DNA of 64,000 bases from Robiginitomaculum sp. Its GTDB lineage: Bacteria; Pseudomonadota; Alphaproteobacteria; Caulobacterales; Maricaulaceae. The notes under the pieces were generated by a model. It had not been told where the DNA came from, made no database searches, and saw only the letters and a list, made by a program, of their open reading frames with translations. The stretch's first letter is position 1; each line of letters opens with the position of its first letter. The stretch lies in contig WFTT01000093.1 of assembly GCA_015485335.1 (NCBI GenBank), positions 18,075 to 82,074 of the forward strand, written 5' to 3'. The translations under genes and the position numbers were made by a program. Below, piece after piece: positions 55,762 through 64,000 of the stretch.

Positions 55762-57135
55762 CTAAACATAATCACGGCTGACCCGGAACATTTTCTCAAC
55801 ACCCGGCACATCCTTGCGTTCAGCAAACAGCACTACATGATCCCCGGCCTTGATAACAAAATCGCCATTGGGGAATAGTAATTGTTCACCCCGTTGCACC
55901 GCGGCCACTTTGATACCGTCAGATATATCCACATCGCGCAGGGGTTTGCCCACCAGTGCCGAGGTGGCCAGGGCCACCGCTTCAATCACTTCGGCCTCGC
56001 CATCCTCGATCGATTGTACCGCAATAATGCGCCCCCGGCGCACATGTTGCAAAATGGTAGAAATGGTTGTTTCGCGCGGGTCAATGAAGACATCAATGCC
56101 CAGCGGTTCTTTGAGTAAGTCCAGCGTGCGATCATTGACCAGACACAGGGCCCGGCGCACCCCGGCCTCTTTGGCAAGACCAGCCACCAACACATTGACT
56201 CGATCATCATTAGTCAGGGCCAGGGCAATATCGGCCTCGTTCACCCCGGCCTCGATCAGGGTATTGCGATCCAGCGCATCGCCGTTCAGAATCACGGTGC
56301 GATTAAGCCCTATGGAGGCCTGTTCGGCCTGCTGGCTGTTGTTTTCAATTACCCGCACCCGTATGCCCGGCAGTTTTTCCAATTGCTTGGCGACCTGGAT
56401 ACCAATATTGCCGGCCCCCACCATAACCACTTTGCGGCCGCGTTCTTCCTTGCGCCCCAAAATATCCAGGGTGCGGGCCACCTGCCCTTCCTGGGCAACC
56501 ACATACACTTCGTCACCCACCAACACCTGATCGCTGCCCTTGGGCACAAACAACGTGCCTTCGCGCTTTACCCCCACGATCATGGCATTCAAATCCGGAA
56601 ATAATTCGGTCAATTGGGTCAGGGCGGTATTGGCCACTGGACAATCATCCAGCAGGCGCACCCCCAACAATTTGATCCGGCCACCGGCAAAGGGAACGGT
56701 CATAAAGGCGCCCGGCGTGGCAATGCGTTGCAAAATGGTGCGGGCCACCTCGATCTCTGGCGAGATCACCACATCAATGGGCATGTTCTTGTTGGAAAAC
56801 AGGTGTTGCCAGGATTTATCCAGATAGGCCTGCGCGCGGACACGGGCGATCTTGATCGAAACATTGAACAGGGAATGGGCAATCTGGCAGGCCACCATAT
56901 TGACCTCGTCCAGATGGGTCGCGGCCACAATCATGTCGGCGTCTTCAATCCCCGCCCGCACCAGCACATCCGGGTGCGACCCGTGGCCAACCACGCCCCG
57001 CACATCCAGATCGGTTGAAATTTGTTGTACCAGTTTGGGCGAAAGGTCGATGACCGTGACTTCATTTTTTTCTGCGGATAGCTGGCTGGCTATGCCAAAG
57101 CCAACCCGGCCGGCACCGCATACAATGACCTTCAT
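55762..57135 (-). CDS. trkA: Trk system peripheral NAD-binding subunit, TrkA
   Basis: TrkA gates TrkH in response to bound nucleotides. Two RCK_N/RCK_C units are present. The first Rossmann motif is VIVCGAGRVGFGIASQL and the second VVMVGAGNIGIQVAKQLE. Each is followed by an RCK_C domain, for instance FPDLNAMIVGVKREG. It has 457 residues. Its start overlaps the ntrX stop as ATGA, the typical alphaproteobacterial link of ntrYX to trkAH. Confidence 0.96.
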   Translation of the reverse strand: MKVIVCGAGRVGFGIASQLSAEKNEVTVIDLSPKLVQQISTDLDVRGVVGHGSHPDVLVRAGIEDADMIVAATHLDEVNMVACQIAHSLFNVSIKIARVRAQAYLDKSWQHLFSNKNMPIDVVISPEIEVARTILQRIATPGAFMTVPFAGGRIKLLGVRLLDDCPVANTALTQLTELFPDLNAMIVGVKREGTLFVPKGSDQVLVGDEVYVVAQEGQVARTLDILGRKEERGRKVVMVGAGNIGIQVAKQLEKLPGIRVRVIENNSQQAEQASIGLNRTVILNGDALDRNTLIEAGVNEADIALALTNDDRVNVLVAGLAKEAGVRRALCLVNDRTLDLLKEPLGIDVFIDPRETTISTILQHVRRGRIIAVQSIEDGEAEVIEAVALATSALVGKPLRDVDISDGIKVAAVQRGEQLLFPNGDFVIKAGDHVVLFAERKDVPGVEKMFRVSRDYV

Positions 57136-58526
57136 GAACGATCACCTGTGTTCTTTGCGTTTCTGGGCTGGATGCCCAAAGACTTGAGTTTACGGTGCAG
57201 GGCAGAGCGTTCCATGCCGATAAAGGTGGCGGTACGGGAGATATTGCCCCCAAAACGACTGACCTGAACCTTCAAATATTCGCGTTCAAACTCCAGTCTG
57301 GCCTCGCGCAAAGGAAATGCAACCAGTTTTTCCGCCCCCAGAATAGAATCCGCATCATCGGCATTTTGATCCAAAGGCAATTGATCAAGGGTCAGCGGTT
57401 CAGATGGATCGCCATTGGCCAGAATAAGGATGCGTTCGATATTGTTGCGTAACTGGCGGACATTGCCGGGCCAGCGGGCGGCCTGAAGATAGGCCATAAC
57501 ATCATCACTGATCAGGCGCGGTGGCTGGCCGGCGGCGGCGGAAAGGTGGGAAACAAAATAGTTTACCAGCGCCGGAATATCCTCGCGCCGTTCGCTCAAG
57601 GCAGGTACGTGCACTGGCACCACATTCAAGCGATGGTACAGGGCCTCGCGAAACAGGCCTCGCTCGATCAGGGAACCAAGATTCTTTGAGGTGGAGCTGA
57701 TCACCCGCACATCAACTTTCACATCGGCCGAACCACCCAGACGGCGAAAGCTTTGGGCAACCAGCAGGTGCAGTAATTTCCCCTGGGTTTCCAGAGGCAT
57801 ATCGCCAACTTCGTCAATATACAAGGTCCCCATATGGGCCTGTTCAAATAACCCCGCCTTGGTTACCTTGCCCGATGAGTCTTCCGATCCAAAAAGCTCA
57901 AGTTCGACCGAATCCGGTGTCATGGCGGCCGCATTAATGGCCACGAAACGACCGTTTCGACGTTCTGACTGTTCGTGGATATTGCGTGCCACCAATTGCT
58001 TGCCCGCCCCCATGGGGCCGATGACCAGAACCCGGCTGTTGGCCCGGGCCACCCGGGATATCACCTGTCGAACCGCATTAATGCTTTGGGATACGCCAAT
58101 CAGTTCGGAAACATTGGCGGCATTGGCCTTCAGGTCCAGATTTTCCCGGCGTAATTGTACCGTTTCCAAAGCCCGGCGCACCACCAGTAACAGACGCTCG
58201 CTGTTAAAAGGCTTTTCGATAAAATCATAGGCCCCTTTGCGAATCGCCGAAACGGCGGTTTCGATCGTGCCATGCCCCGAGATGAGAATAACCGGCAGAT
58301 CCGGGTCCAGGGCCTTGACCTCTTCCAGAACCCCAATTCCGTCGCGCTCGCTGCCTTGTAACCAGACATCCAGAATAACCAAAGCGGGCTTGCGATCCGA
58401 TATCGCCATCAAGGCAGAACTGGCCCCATCGGCGGTGCGGGCCTCATAGCCATCATCCTCTAAAATACCGCCGATCAGCTCGCGGATATCTTCTTCATCA
58501 TCTACGACCAATATATCAGCTGACAT
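57132..58526 (-). CDS. ntrX: Response regulator NtrX
   Basis: NtrX is the regulator partner of NtrY, linked to nitrogen, redox and envelope control in alphaproteobacteria. The receiver domain is intact: ILVVDDEEDIREL, phospho-acceptor in LVILDVWLQ, LISGHGTIE and EKPFN. The AAA+ domain has Walker A GPMGAGKQL and Walker B TLYIDEVGD. The sigma54-contact GAFTGA loop is missing (LFGSEDSSGKVTKAGLFEQA), as I recall for NtrX in general. A Fis-type HTH ends the protein (ISRTATFIGMERSALHRKLK). It has 464 residues and is coupled to ntrY and trkA. Confidence 0.95.
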   Translation of the reverse strand: MSADILVVDDEEDIRELIGGILEDDGYEARTADGASSALMAISDRKPALVILDVWLQGSERDGIGVLEEVKALDPDLPVILISGHGTIETAVSAIRKGAYDFIEKPFNSERLLLVVRRALETVQLRRENLDLKANAANVSELIGVSQSINAVRQVISRVARANSRVLVIGPMGAGKQLVARNIHEQSERRNGRFVAINAAAMTPDSVELELFGSEDSSGKVTKAGLFEQAHMGTLYIDEVGDMPLETQGKLLHLLVAQSFRRLGGSADVKVDVRVISSTSKNLGSLIERGLFREALYHRLNVVPVHVPALSERREDIPALVNYFVSHLSAAAGQPPRLISDDVMAYLQAARWPGNVRQLRNNIERILILANGDPSEPLTLDQLPLDQNADDADSILGAEKLVAFPLREARLEFEREYLKVQVSRFGGNISRTATFIGMERSALHRKLKSLGIQPRNAKNTGDRS

Positions 58527-60766
58527 CAGGCTTCTCTTTTCTCTGTTTTCTTTGCATTTGCGGTTTTGGTTTTCTCATCCGGTGGCAGGGGGAAGCGCAA
58601 TGCAACAACTGCGCCATTTAAGCCGTCTTCGCGGTCCAGCAGGCGTAAATCCCCGTCATGGTCCTCCATGATCCGGTTCACAATCGCCAGGCCAAGACCG
58701 GTCCCCTTGGCCCGGGTGGTCATATAGGGCTCCAACAGGCGTTCGCGTCCGCGCGACGGCCATCCCGGTCCGTTATCAATCACCTTGACCACCTGCCCGT
58801 GGTCGCTCTGGGTAATGGTGACGTTGATTTCACCGGTCTTGCCAGTCCCCAAAATGGCTTCGGCAGCATTTTTAAGAATGTTGCCAACGGCCTGTGAGGC
58901 CAGGCGTTCGTCCCCCCAGCCCAGAATTTCACCCTCCGGTATCTCCGTAGTAAAGCGGATATCCGGGAAGGCCACATGTTGGGCAAAAACCGCATCGCGA
59001 ACAAGCTGGGCCAGATCGATAACCGCACTTTTGGGTACCGGCATACGGGCAAAGGAAGAAAACTCGTCAACCATGCGGCCAATGTCTGAAACCTGTCGCA
59101 CTATGGTTTTGACACACTTGTCAAAGACATCACCATCGGTTTTCAGCTCAGTACGGTATTTGCGGCGCAGGCGTTCTGCCGATAACTGGATAGGTGTCAG
59201 GGGGTTTTTGATCTCGTGAGCAATACGCCGGGCTACTTCGCGCCAGGCAGCACTGCGCTGGGCGGCGATGGCGCGGCTCATATCATCAAAGGTAATGACA
59301 TAACCATGGCGCTTGCCGCGCCCGCTGGGGGCAACTTTGGTGTTTAAATGGATGGCCCCGTCGTTACCGCTCAGTTCCACCTGCCCTTCGGCCCGGCGAT
59401 CCGGTGATTTTTTGGCCTTGCTCAGCAAATGGGTGAATTCGGGAATGCATTTTTGCAGTTTTTTGCCCTTCAGATCATCTTCTTTACAGCCCAACAGGCT
59501 AAGTGCAGATGGGTTGGCAAAACCAATGCGACTCTGGGCATCCAGATCCAGCACCCCGGCGCTCACCCCCGAAAGCACGGTTTCGATAAACAAACGCCGG
59601 CTTTCCGATTCTTGGTGGGCGGTGATCAGCTCTTGTCTTTGTGATTGAAGTTGTGACGTCATTTCATTGAAATCACGTGATAATTCTGCCACTTCATCAT
59701 TTTCATTACCGACTCCGACACGGGCCATCAAATCGCCATCACGTACCCGCTGTGCCGCTTGGGCCAGCTTGCCAATGGGCAGCACAATCCGCGTTGCGGC
59801 GGCCAAACCAACCCAGATGGCCCCAATCAGCACCAATAAGGCTGTTTCCAGATAAATCAGGGCAAATGAGCCAGCCAGTCTACCTCGGCGGTTTTCTGCC
59901 TCCTGAAAGGCATCCAACGCCTGGCTGGCCTCGGCAAGGGTGCTGAGACTGCGCCCGGTGGCAAAGCGAACCACGTACAGATAGGCATCGTCATAACCGG
60001 CGAGCTTGATCAGCCCCCGAATAAGGTTTTGATCACTGTCGAATTGCAGATTAACCCGGCCAGAGCCCGCCGCCGCAAAGGCCTCGGCTGATGGCACCAG
60101 AAATGGCGGCGCATCCTTGGCCTCTACCCGTCGCAGAACCGTGCCATTGCCATGCAATATATAGGCAGCCTGGAAAAACCGCCGTTCGGCCTGAAAACGC
60201 AAATAATCGGTGAAGATAATCGGCCCGTCGATGAAGTTTTTAACGGCTTCAGGCTGGCTGAGGTCATTCGCCATGGGGGGGATTTCGCTATACACTTCAT
60301 CGGCTTGGGCCTGCAAAGTGGCCCGGGCTACCGAGACAATATTATTGGTCAGGGTCGCCACCCGGTCTGAAAACCAGTACTCGATCCCCCGGGTGTAAAC
60401 CACGGCAAAAAATATCGCCACAATGATGGCCGGAAAAACGGCTGCCACACTGAACATACCGGCAAAGCGCAAGTGCAGTTTGGGCGCTGATTCATCGTGG
60501 CTGCGCATCACCCAAAGGCGTCCCAGACGCAAAATCACATAGCCGGCCAGTCCTAGTATCAGTAGTAGATTGCCAACGAGCACCGCGATCAGAAAGCTGC
60601 TGCCGGGGCCAAAGCGCCCTGCCCCGGACAAGGCGAAGAACGCCCCCAGCGCGGTTATCACAATGGCAATGGCATAAAACGCACCAAAGAGCGCAGAACT
60701 GAGCAAGTTTACCGGACGGGCGTACCGGGCATCTACACTTAATGGCGCTTTACCAGCCTTTTCCAT
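58526..60766 (-). CDS. ntrY: Membrane sensor histidine kinase NtrY
   Basis: NtrY has three hydrophobic segments near the N-terminus, a periplasmic sensor region (about residues 125-300) and a fourth membrane helix. A HAMP domain (VLPIGKLAQAAQRVRDGDL), a PAS domain and the kinase core follow. The phospho-accepting His is in REVARRIAHEIKNPLTPIQL. The N-box is NILKNAAEAILG and the G-boxes are KVIDNGPGWP and TTRAKGTGLGLAIV. It has 746 residues, usual for NtrY. The stop overlaps the ntrX ATG by one base. Confidence 0.96.
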   Translation of the reverse strand: MEKAGKAPLSVDARYARPVNLLSSALFGAFYAIAIVITALGAFFALSGAGRFGPGSSFLIAVLVGNLLLILGLAGYVILRLGRLWVMRSHDESAPKLHLRFAGMFSVAAVFPAIIVAIFFAVVYTRGIEYWFSDRVATLTNNIVSVARATLQAQADEVYSEIPPMANDLSQPEAVKNFIDGPIIFTDYLRFQAERRFFQAAYILHGNGTVLRRVEAKDAPPFLVPSAEAFAAAGSGRVNLQFDSDQNLIRGLIKLAGYDDAYLYVVRFATGRSLSTLAEASQALDAFQEAENRRGRLAGSFALIYLETALLVLIGAIWVGLAAATRIVLPIGKLAQAAQRVRDGDLMARVGVGNENDEVAELSRDFNEMTSQLQSQRQELITAHQESESRRLFIETVLSGVSAGVLDLDAQSRIGFANPSALSLLGCKEDDLKGKKLQKCIPEFTHLLSKAKKSPDRRAEGQVELSGNDGAIHLNTKVAPSGRGKRHGYVITFDDMSRAIAAQRSAAWREVARRIAHEIKNPLTPIQLSAERLRRKYRTELKTDGDVFDKCVKTIVRQVSDIGRMVDEFSSFARMPVPKSAVIDLAQLVRDAVFAQHVAFPDIRFTTEIPEGEILGWGDERLASQAVGNILKNAAEAILGTGKTGEINVTITQSDHGQVVKVIDNGPGWPSRGRERLLEPYMTTRAKGTGLGLAIVNRIMEDHDGDLRLLDREDGLNGAVVALRFPLPPDEKTKTANAKKTEKREA

Positions 60767-60852
60767 GCGGAAAACTGCTCCATAACACTAGCATTAGCGA
60801 CACAATTGCCACACCTGTTGCCAAAGTTCAACAGTTCTTGCATGGATGTGTG

Positions 60853-62178
60853 TTATGGGGTGATGTTATAGCGTACCAGTTTTTTGTGCAGGGTATTGCG
60901 ATTAATGCCCAGTAATTTGGCTGCTTTGAGCTGATTTCCACCGGCCATGGCCATTACACTTTTTAGCAATGGCTTTTCCAGGGCTGCCAGTGCGTGGACA
61001 TAAAGGTCTTCGGGCAGATCCTGTGGGTCAAAACCATTCAGATATACCGCCAAGGCCCGGGCGATGGTATCATCCAGCTCTTTATCCCCGGTCGCTTCGT
61101 CCGGTGCAGTTGGGGCGATGACATCTTCCGGCGCAATCGTGTCGTGGCGGGCCATCAGAGTGGCGCGTTGCAGGACATTACGCAATTCGCGCACATTGCC
61201 GGGCCATGGTCGCCCACATAGGCTGCGTTCGGCCTCTTTACCCAGTTTTTTTCGCCCCTGACTGAACTGTGCCACAAAGGATTGTGCCAGTTCCGCGATA
61301 TCATTTTGGCGATCCCGCAAGGCTGGCAAATGAATGTGCAGGGTGTTCAGCCGGAATAACAGTTCACGGCCGATCCCGGCGATATTACCATCATCAGATA
61401 CCGGCAATCGGGTGGTGGCAATCAGGCGCGGGGAAGGCTCCTGATCATCCAGGCGGCTAAGAATGCTGATTAAACGGGCTTGCTGGACATCCGACAGGGT
61501 GCTGATCTCATCCAGTACCAGCGTGCCATCGATGGCGTTGGCACATGCCTTGGCCAGGGTTTCCTCAAAGGCATCATCGGCAAGGGGGAAATGCAAGACT
61601 TCGTAGTTGGCATGAGCATGCAGTCCATATTCATGCAGCATTTTTGCCACCAGGCTTTTGCCGGTGCCGGTTTCCCCGGTAATCAGGATCGGCAATGTAG
61701 ATTGGGTTGCCTGTGCAATCAGGCGGTAAACCGCCTGCATGGGATCTGAACTGCCCACCAGGGGTAAATCCGTGCGTGATCTGGTTTTCTTTTGGGGCGG
61801 TTCAGGGGTTTGCAGTGCCGTAGCAATGGAGGCACTTAATTGCTCAAAACTGAATGGCTTTGGGAAATAGTCAAATGCACCAAAACGCGCCGCCAATAAG
61901 GAGGTCAGCACCGTATTTTCCGCGCTCAGCACCAAAGCGGGCAAATGGGGGTAGGCTTCACGAATTTGTTTTAGCAATTCAAATCCGTTGCGGGCCGGAT
62001 CAGTAATATCCACATCAATCAGGACAATATCGCCCTTGCCGGCGCGTATCCAACGCCACAGCGTGTCAAAGCTCTCGGTGGCGCGCACATCATAGCCTTT
62101 TTGCGTGAGATCGCGGGCCAAGGTTTGCCTGGCAATACGCTCATTATGGGCCAGCAATATGTTTTTTCGGGTGTTCAT
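60853..62178 (-). CDS. ntrC: Divergent NtrC-like regulator lacking the acidic pair and GAFTGA loop
   Basis: By position (dusB - ntrC - ntrY) and domain order this is NtrC. The receiver domain starts [12 protein letters not shown], where functional receivers have DD or DE; here the aligned residues are His and Asn. A phospho-acceptor Asp (VLIDVDI), the Ser (LVLSAEN) and Lys (PKPF) remain. The AAA+ part keeps Walker [10 protein letters not shown] and Walker [10 protein letters not shown]. The stretch between them is shortened and has no GAFTGA. A C-terminal Fis HTH is present ([20 protein letters not shown]). It has 441 residues from the ATG at 62178, which overlaps the dusB stop (ATGA). No ntrB is present. 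Confidence 0.88.
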   Translation of the reverse strand: MNTRKNILLAHNERIARQTLARDLTQKGYDVRATESFDTLWRWIRAGKGDIVLIDVDITDPARNGFELLKQIREAYPHLPALVLSAENTVLTSLLAARFGAFDYFPKPFSFEQLSASIATALQTPEPPQKKTRSRTDLPLVGSSDPMQAVYRLIAQATQSTLPILITGETGTGKSLVAKMLHEYGLHAHANYEVLHFPLADDAFEETLAKACANAIDGTLVLDEISTLSDVQQARLISILSRLDDQEPSPRLIATTRLPVSDDGNIAGIGRELLFRLNTLHIHLPALRDRQNDIAELAQSFVAQFSQGRKKLGKEAERSLCGRPWPGNVRELRNVLQRATLMARHDTIAPEDVIAPTAPDEATGDKELDDTIARALAVYLNGFDPQDLPEDLYVHALAALEKPLLKSVMAMAGGNQLKAAKLLGINRNTLHKKLVRYNITP

Positions 62179-63179
62179 GCGGCCAATAGTGACGGGCAGT
62201 CCTGGCCCAATGCGTTGATTAAATCTTTTATCGCCTCTGGTTCTGACAACCGACAAGCACGGGCGCGCAAGGCCCGCCGTTCGGATGCCTCCCATTGCAG
62301 GGGCGCCGCATCAATGCTGGCCGATAGGTGTTTGCGGAACATGCGCACCCCCAGCGCCTTGCCATAAAGCGTCAGAGTGCCCTCGAACTGTTCTGCCAGC
62401 AGGGTGAAATGGGTTTCCAGCCCGGGGTTTCCCATTGACGTCTTGCCTTGCAGGGCTGCCGCTACCATGCCCGGCAGCCACGGACGGCCACAGGCCCCCC
62501 TGCCGATCATCACCCCAGCGGCACCGGAATGTTCAAGGGCGGTTCTGGCATCGCCAGCATTGCAGATATCGCCATTAACGATCACCGGGATATCCACCGC
62601 CTGCACCACCTTTGCCACGGCTTTCCAATCCGCCCTGCCCTTGTAAAACTGGCATCGGGTACGGCCATGCACGGTCAACATTGCGGCCCCGGCATTTTGG
62701 GCGCGCCGGGCCAGTTCGGGCGCATTGAGGCTGTGTTCATCCCAGCCCAGACGCATTTTAACACTGACCGGCAGTTTCACTGCCTTGATGGTGGCTTCGA
62801 TCAGACCCAAAGCATGATCCAGATCACGCATCAGCGCCGAGCCGGTCGCCCCCCGGGTGACCTGACGCGAAGGACAGCCCATATTGATATCAATCAGTTT
62901 GGCCCCGGCATCTTCGGCCAGCTTGGCCGCCTCGGCCATCCAATGGGCCTCCCGTCCGGCAATCTGAATGGCCAGCGGCCCGGATTGCCCATTGGCGGCA
63001 ATTTTGCGCACCATATCCCTGCGTCCACGCACCAGTTCCCGACTGGCGGTCATTTCATTGACAACCAGCCCAGCGCCCAGTCTTTTGACCTGGGTGCGAA
63101 AGGGTAAATCGGTAATACCAGACATGGGGGCCAGTATTACGCGATTGCCAAGAACCAGATTGTCTACAATAAGGGTCAT
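62175..63179 (-). CDS. dusB: tRNA-dihydrouridine synthase B, DusB (NifR3)
   Basis: DusB is an FMN enzyme that reduces uridine in tRNA (U17 in E. coli). [17 protein letters not shown] is the FMN site and [21 protein letters not shown] contains the catalytic Cys. [16 protein letters not shown] and [11 protein letters not shown] are DusB features. It has 334 residues. It heads the ntr operon, as the nifR3 gene does in Rhodobacter and rhizobia, and overlaps ntrC directly where ntrB would be expected. Confidence 0.95.
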   Translation of the reverse strand: MTLIVDNLVLGNRVILAPMSGITDLPFRTQVKRLGAGLVVNEMTASRELVRGRRDMVRKIAANGQSGPLAIQIAGREAHWMAEAAKLAEDAGAKLIDINMGCPSRQVTRGATGSALMRDLDHALGLIEATIKAVKLPVSVKMRLGWDEHSLNAPELARRAQNAGAAMLTVHGRTRCQFYKGRADWKAVAKVVQAVDIPVIVNGDICNAGDARTALEHSGAAGVMIGRGACGRPWLPGMVAAALQGKTSMGNPGLETHFTLLAEQFEGTLTLYGKALGVRMFRKHLSASIDAAPLQWEASERRALRARACRLSEPEAIKDLINALGQDCPSLLAA

Positions 63180-63256
63180 CAGGGTATTTTACATGCAGTG
63201 CCTAAACTTTAAGCACTGATTGCGATAAATGTTGGCCTTGTAAAGGGAGTGCACGG

Positions 63257-64000
63257 ATGAATTGTGCAGTGATTGTGGTTGGCGCCGGGCGTGGCACCCG
63301 TCATGGCGGCGAAGTACCCAAGCAATATCAATTGCTTGGCGGCACACCTGTATTCACACGCACCCTGATGGCCTTTTTAAACCATACCCGCATTAATACG
63401 GTTGTTGCGGTGATAGCCGAAGAGGCAGCCCCGCTCTTTGCCTCGATCAGTGAAGGCCTGGCGGTGCGCACCGTCTTTGGCGGGGCCAGCCGCACCGCTT
63501 CGGTGCATGCCGGCCTGATGGCACTGGCCGATACGCCGCCAGATCTGGTCCTGATCCACGATGCGGCCCGCCCGCTGATCAGCCAGACCCTGATTACCAC
63601 TTTGATCGATGCCGCCGACCAGAACACCGGGGCCGCCCCCGGCAGGACCTTGTCGGACGCCCTTAAAAGAATAGATGACACGGCGCAAGCCGGTGAAGAC
63701 GTGGGCCGGGCCGGACTGGTCAGTGTGCAAACCCCACAAGTCTTCCCTTTTGAGGCGCTTAATAAGGCCTACAAGGCCTTAGCAGATGATGAGGATTTGC
63801 CCGATGATCTGGCCGTGGCCCGCGCCGCCGGCATAAAATGTAAAATTATCCCCGGCGAGGTGGATAATTTCAAAATCACCAATCCCGGGGATCTGGAACG
63901 GGCAGAGCGTATCATGCAGCCAAAAACCAAAACCAGTCTTTGCGTGACCGGCACCGGTTATGATGTGCATCGCCTGATCCCTGGCACGCAGATGATGCTG
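63257..64000 (+). CDS. ispDF: Bifunctional IspD/IspF enzyme of the MEP isoprenoid pathway (partial)
   Basis: The frame is open from the ATG at 63257 to the window edge (248 codons). The first 225 residues are IspD, which makes CDP-methylerythritol from MEP and CTP. They include VVGAGRGTRHGG with PKQYQLLGG, FGGASRTASVHAGL, LIHDAARPLIS and QTPQVFPFEAL. After a short linker TGYDVHRLIPG begins the IspF domain, whose Asp and His bind metal. The fusion is known in alphaproteobacteria. GGGAG 7 nt upstream supports the start. It diverges from dusB across 77 bp. Confidence 0.95.
   Translation, partial: MNCAVIVVGAGRGTRHGGEVPKQYQLLGGTPVFTRTLMAFLNHTRINTVVAVIAEEAAPLFASISEGLAVRTVFGGASRTASVHAGLMALADTPPDLVLIHDAARPLISQTLITTLIDAADQNTGAAPGRTLSDALKRIDDTAQAGEDVGRAGLVSVQTPQVFPFEALNKAYKALADDEDLPDDLAVARAAGIKCKIIPGEVDNFKITNPGDLERAERIMQPKTKTSLCVTGTGYDVHRLIPGTQMML

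Noticed and set aside
57132..58526. Loss of the GAFTGA loop in NtrX as an anomaly.
   Set aside because: NtrX proteins of alphaproteobacteria generally lack it, so it is normal for the family; the same loss in NtrC is the unusual one.
1..64000. A mobile island, prophage or defence system in the window.
   Set aside because: All genes are housekeeping or common transport genes in conserved order, and no integrase, transposase, restriction, toxin or phage gene was recognised.

Overview
The window is ordinary, gene-dense chromosome from an alphaproteobacterium, with about 60 protein genes and very little non-coding DNA. The assignment rests on gene order and lineage-typical genes: a C4-pathway 5-aminolevulinate synthase (hemA), an NDUFA12-type complex I subunit beside a one-gene mlaD and a DUF2155 protein, an IspDF fusion, the rpoZ-rsh-pyrE-pdxJ-acpS-lepB-rnc-era-recO run, the purM/purN - DUF2066 - hdaA - ppk - ppx - rnd block, and the dusB - ntrC - ntrY - ntrX - trkA - trkH - dat - hfq - hflX - mazG block. 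Genus cannot be told from sequence alone. I saw no rRNA, no complete tRNA, no transposase, integrase, phage or plasmid gene, no CRISPR array and no restriction or toxin-antitoxin module.

Layout. 0-4.1 kb: nadA-nadC (NAD synthesis), an APC permease and a conserved hypothetical. 4.1-9.8 kb: mltF, then sulfate activation (cysD, cysNC fusion, cysQ) and a LysE-type exporter. 9.8-15 kb: an orphan pseudopilin, dusA with a TSUP transporter, a membrane aspartic protease and an SLC13-type permease with RCK_C domains. 15-19 kb: bpt coupled to a three-gene TRAP transporter. 19-22 kb: a GST-fold protein and a TonB-dependent receptor. 22.4-30.8 kb: purMN diverging from DUF2066-hdaA-ppk-ppx (purines, replication control, polyphosphate), meeting rnd. 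30.7-33.3 kb: a coupled minus-strand operon NYN nuclease - family 5 uracil-DNA glycosylase - LplT-like transporter - RNase D. 33.3-41.4 kb: folK and the long stringent-response, pyridoxine and RNA-processing operon. 41.5-42.8 kb: NDUFA12, mlaD, DUF2155. 42.8-43.4 kb: the only long non-coding stretch, filled with G-tract repeats and dispersed palindromes. 43.4-46.4 kb: aroQ-accB-accC-aat. 46.5-50.2 kb: thiS-thiG, hemA with a small partner, and a sulfide:quinone reductase-like flavoprotein. 50.4-63.2 kb: ppa-mazG, then the nitrogen-regulation, potassium and Hfq cluster. 63.3 kb to the end: ispDF, cut by the window edge.

Genes are tightly packed. At least fifteen junctions share bases between stop and start (ATGA, GTGA, TGATG or TAATG), so translational coupling is the rule. 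Many starts are GTG or TTG.

I found no plainly new multi-gene system. The points most worth a second look are: an NtrC-like regulator that has lost its acidic receiver pair and the sigma54-contact loop and has no ntrB beside it; an Hfq with Gln in place of the usual His of the YKHAIST motif; a hairpin placed exactly between the Shine-Dalgarno sequence and the start codon of hemA; a predicted G-quadruplex with paired inverted palindromic repeats between DUF2155 and aat; a 16-bp perfect palindrome between the SQR-like gene and ppa; and a pseudopilin-like gene with an atypical cleavage site.
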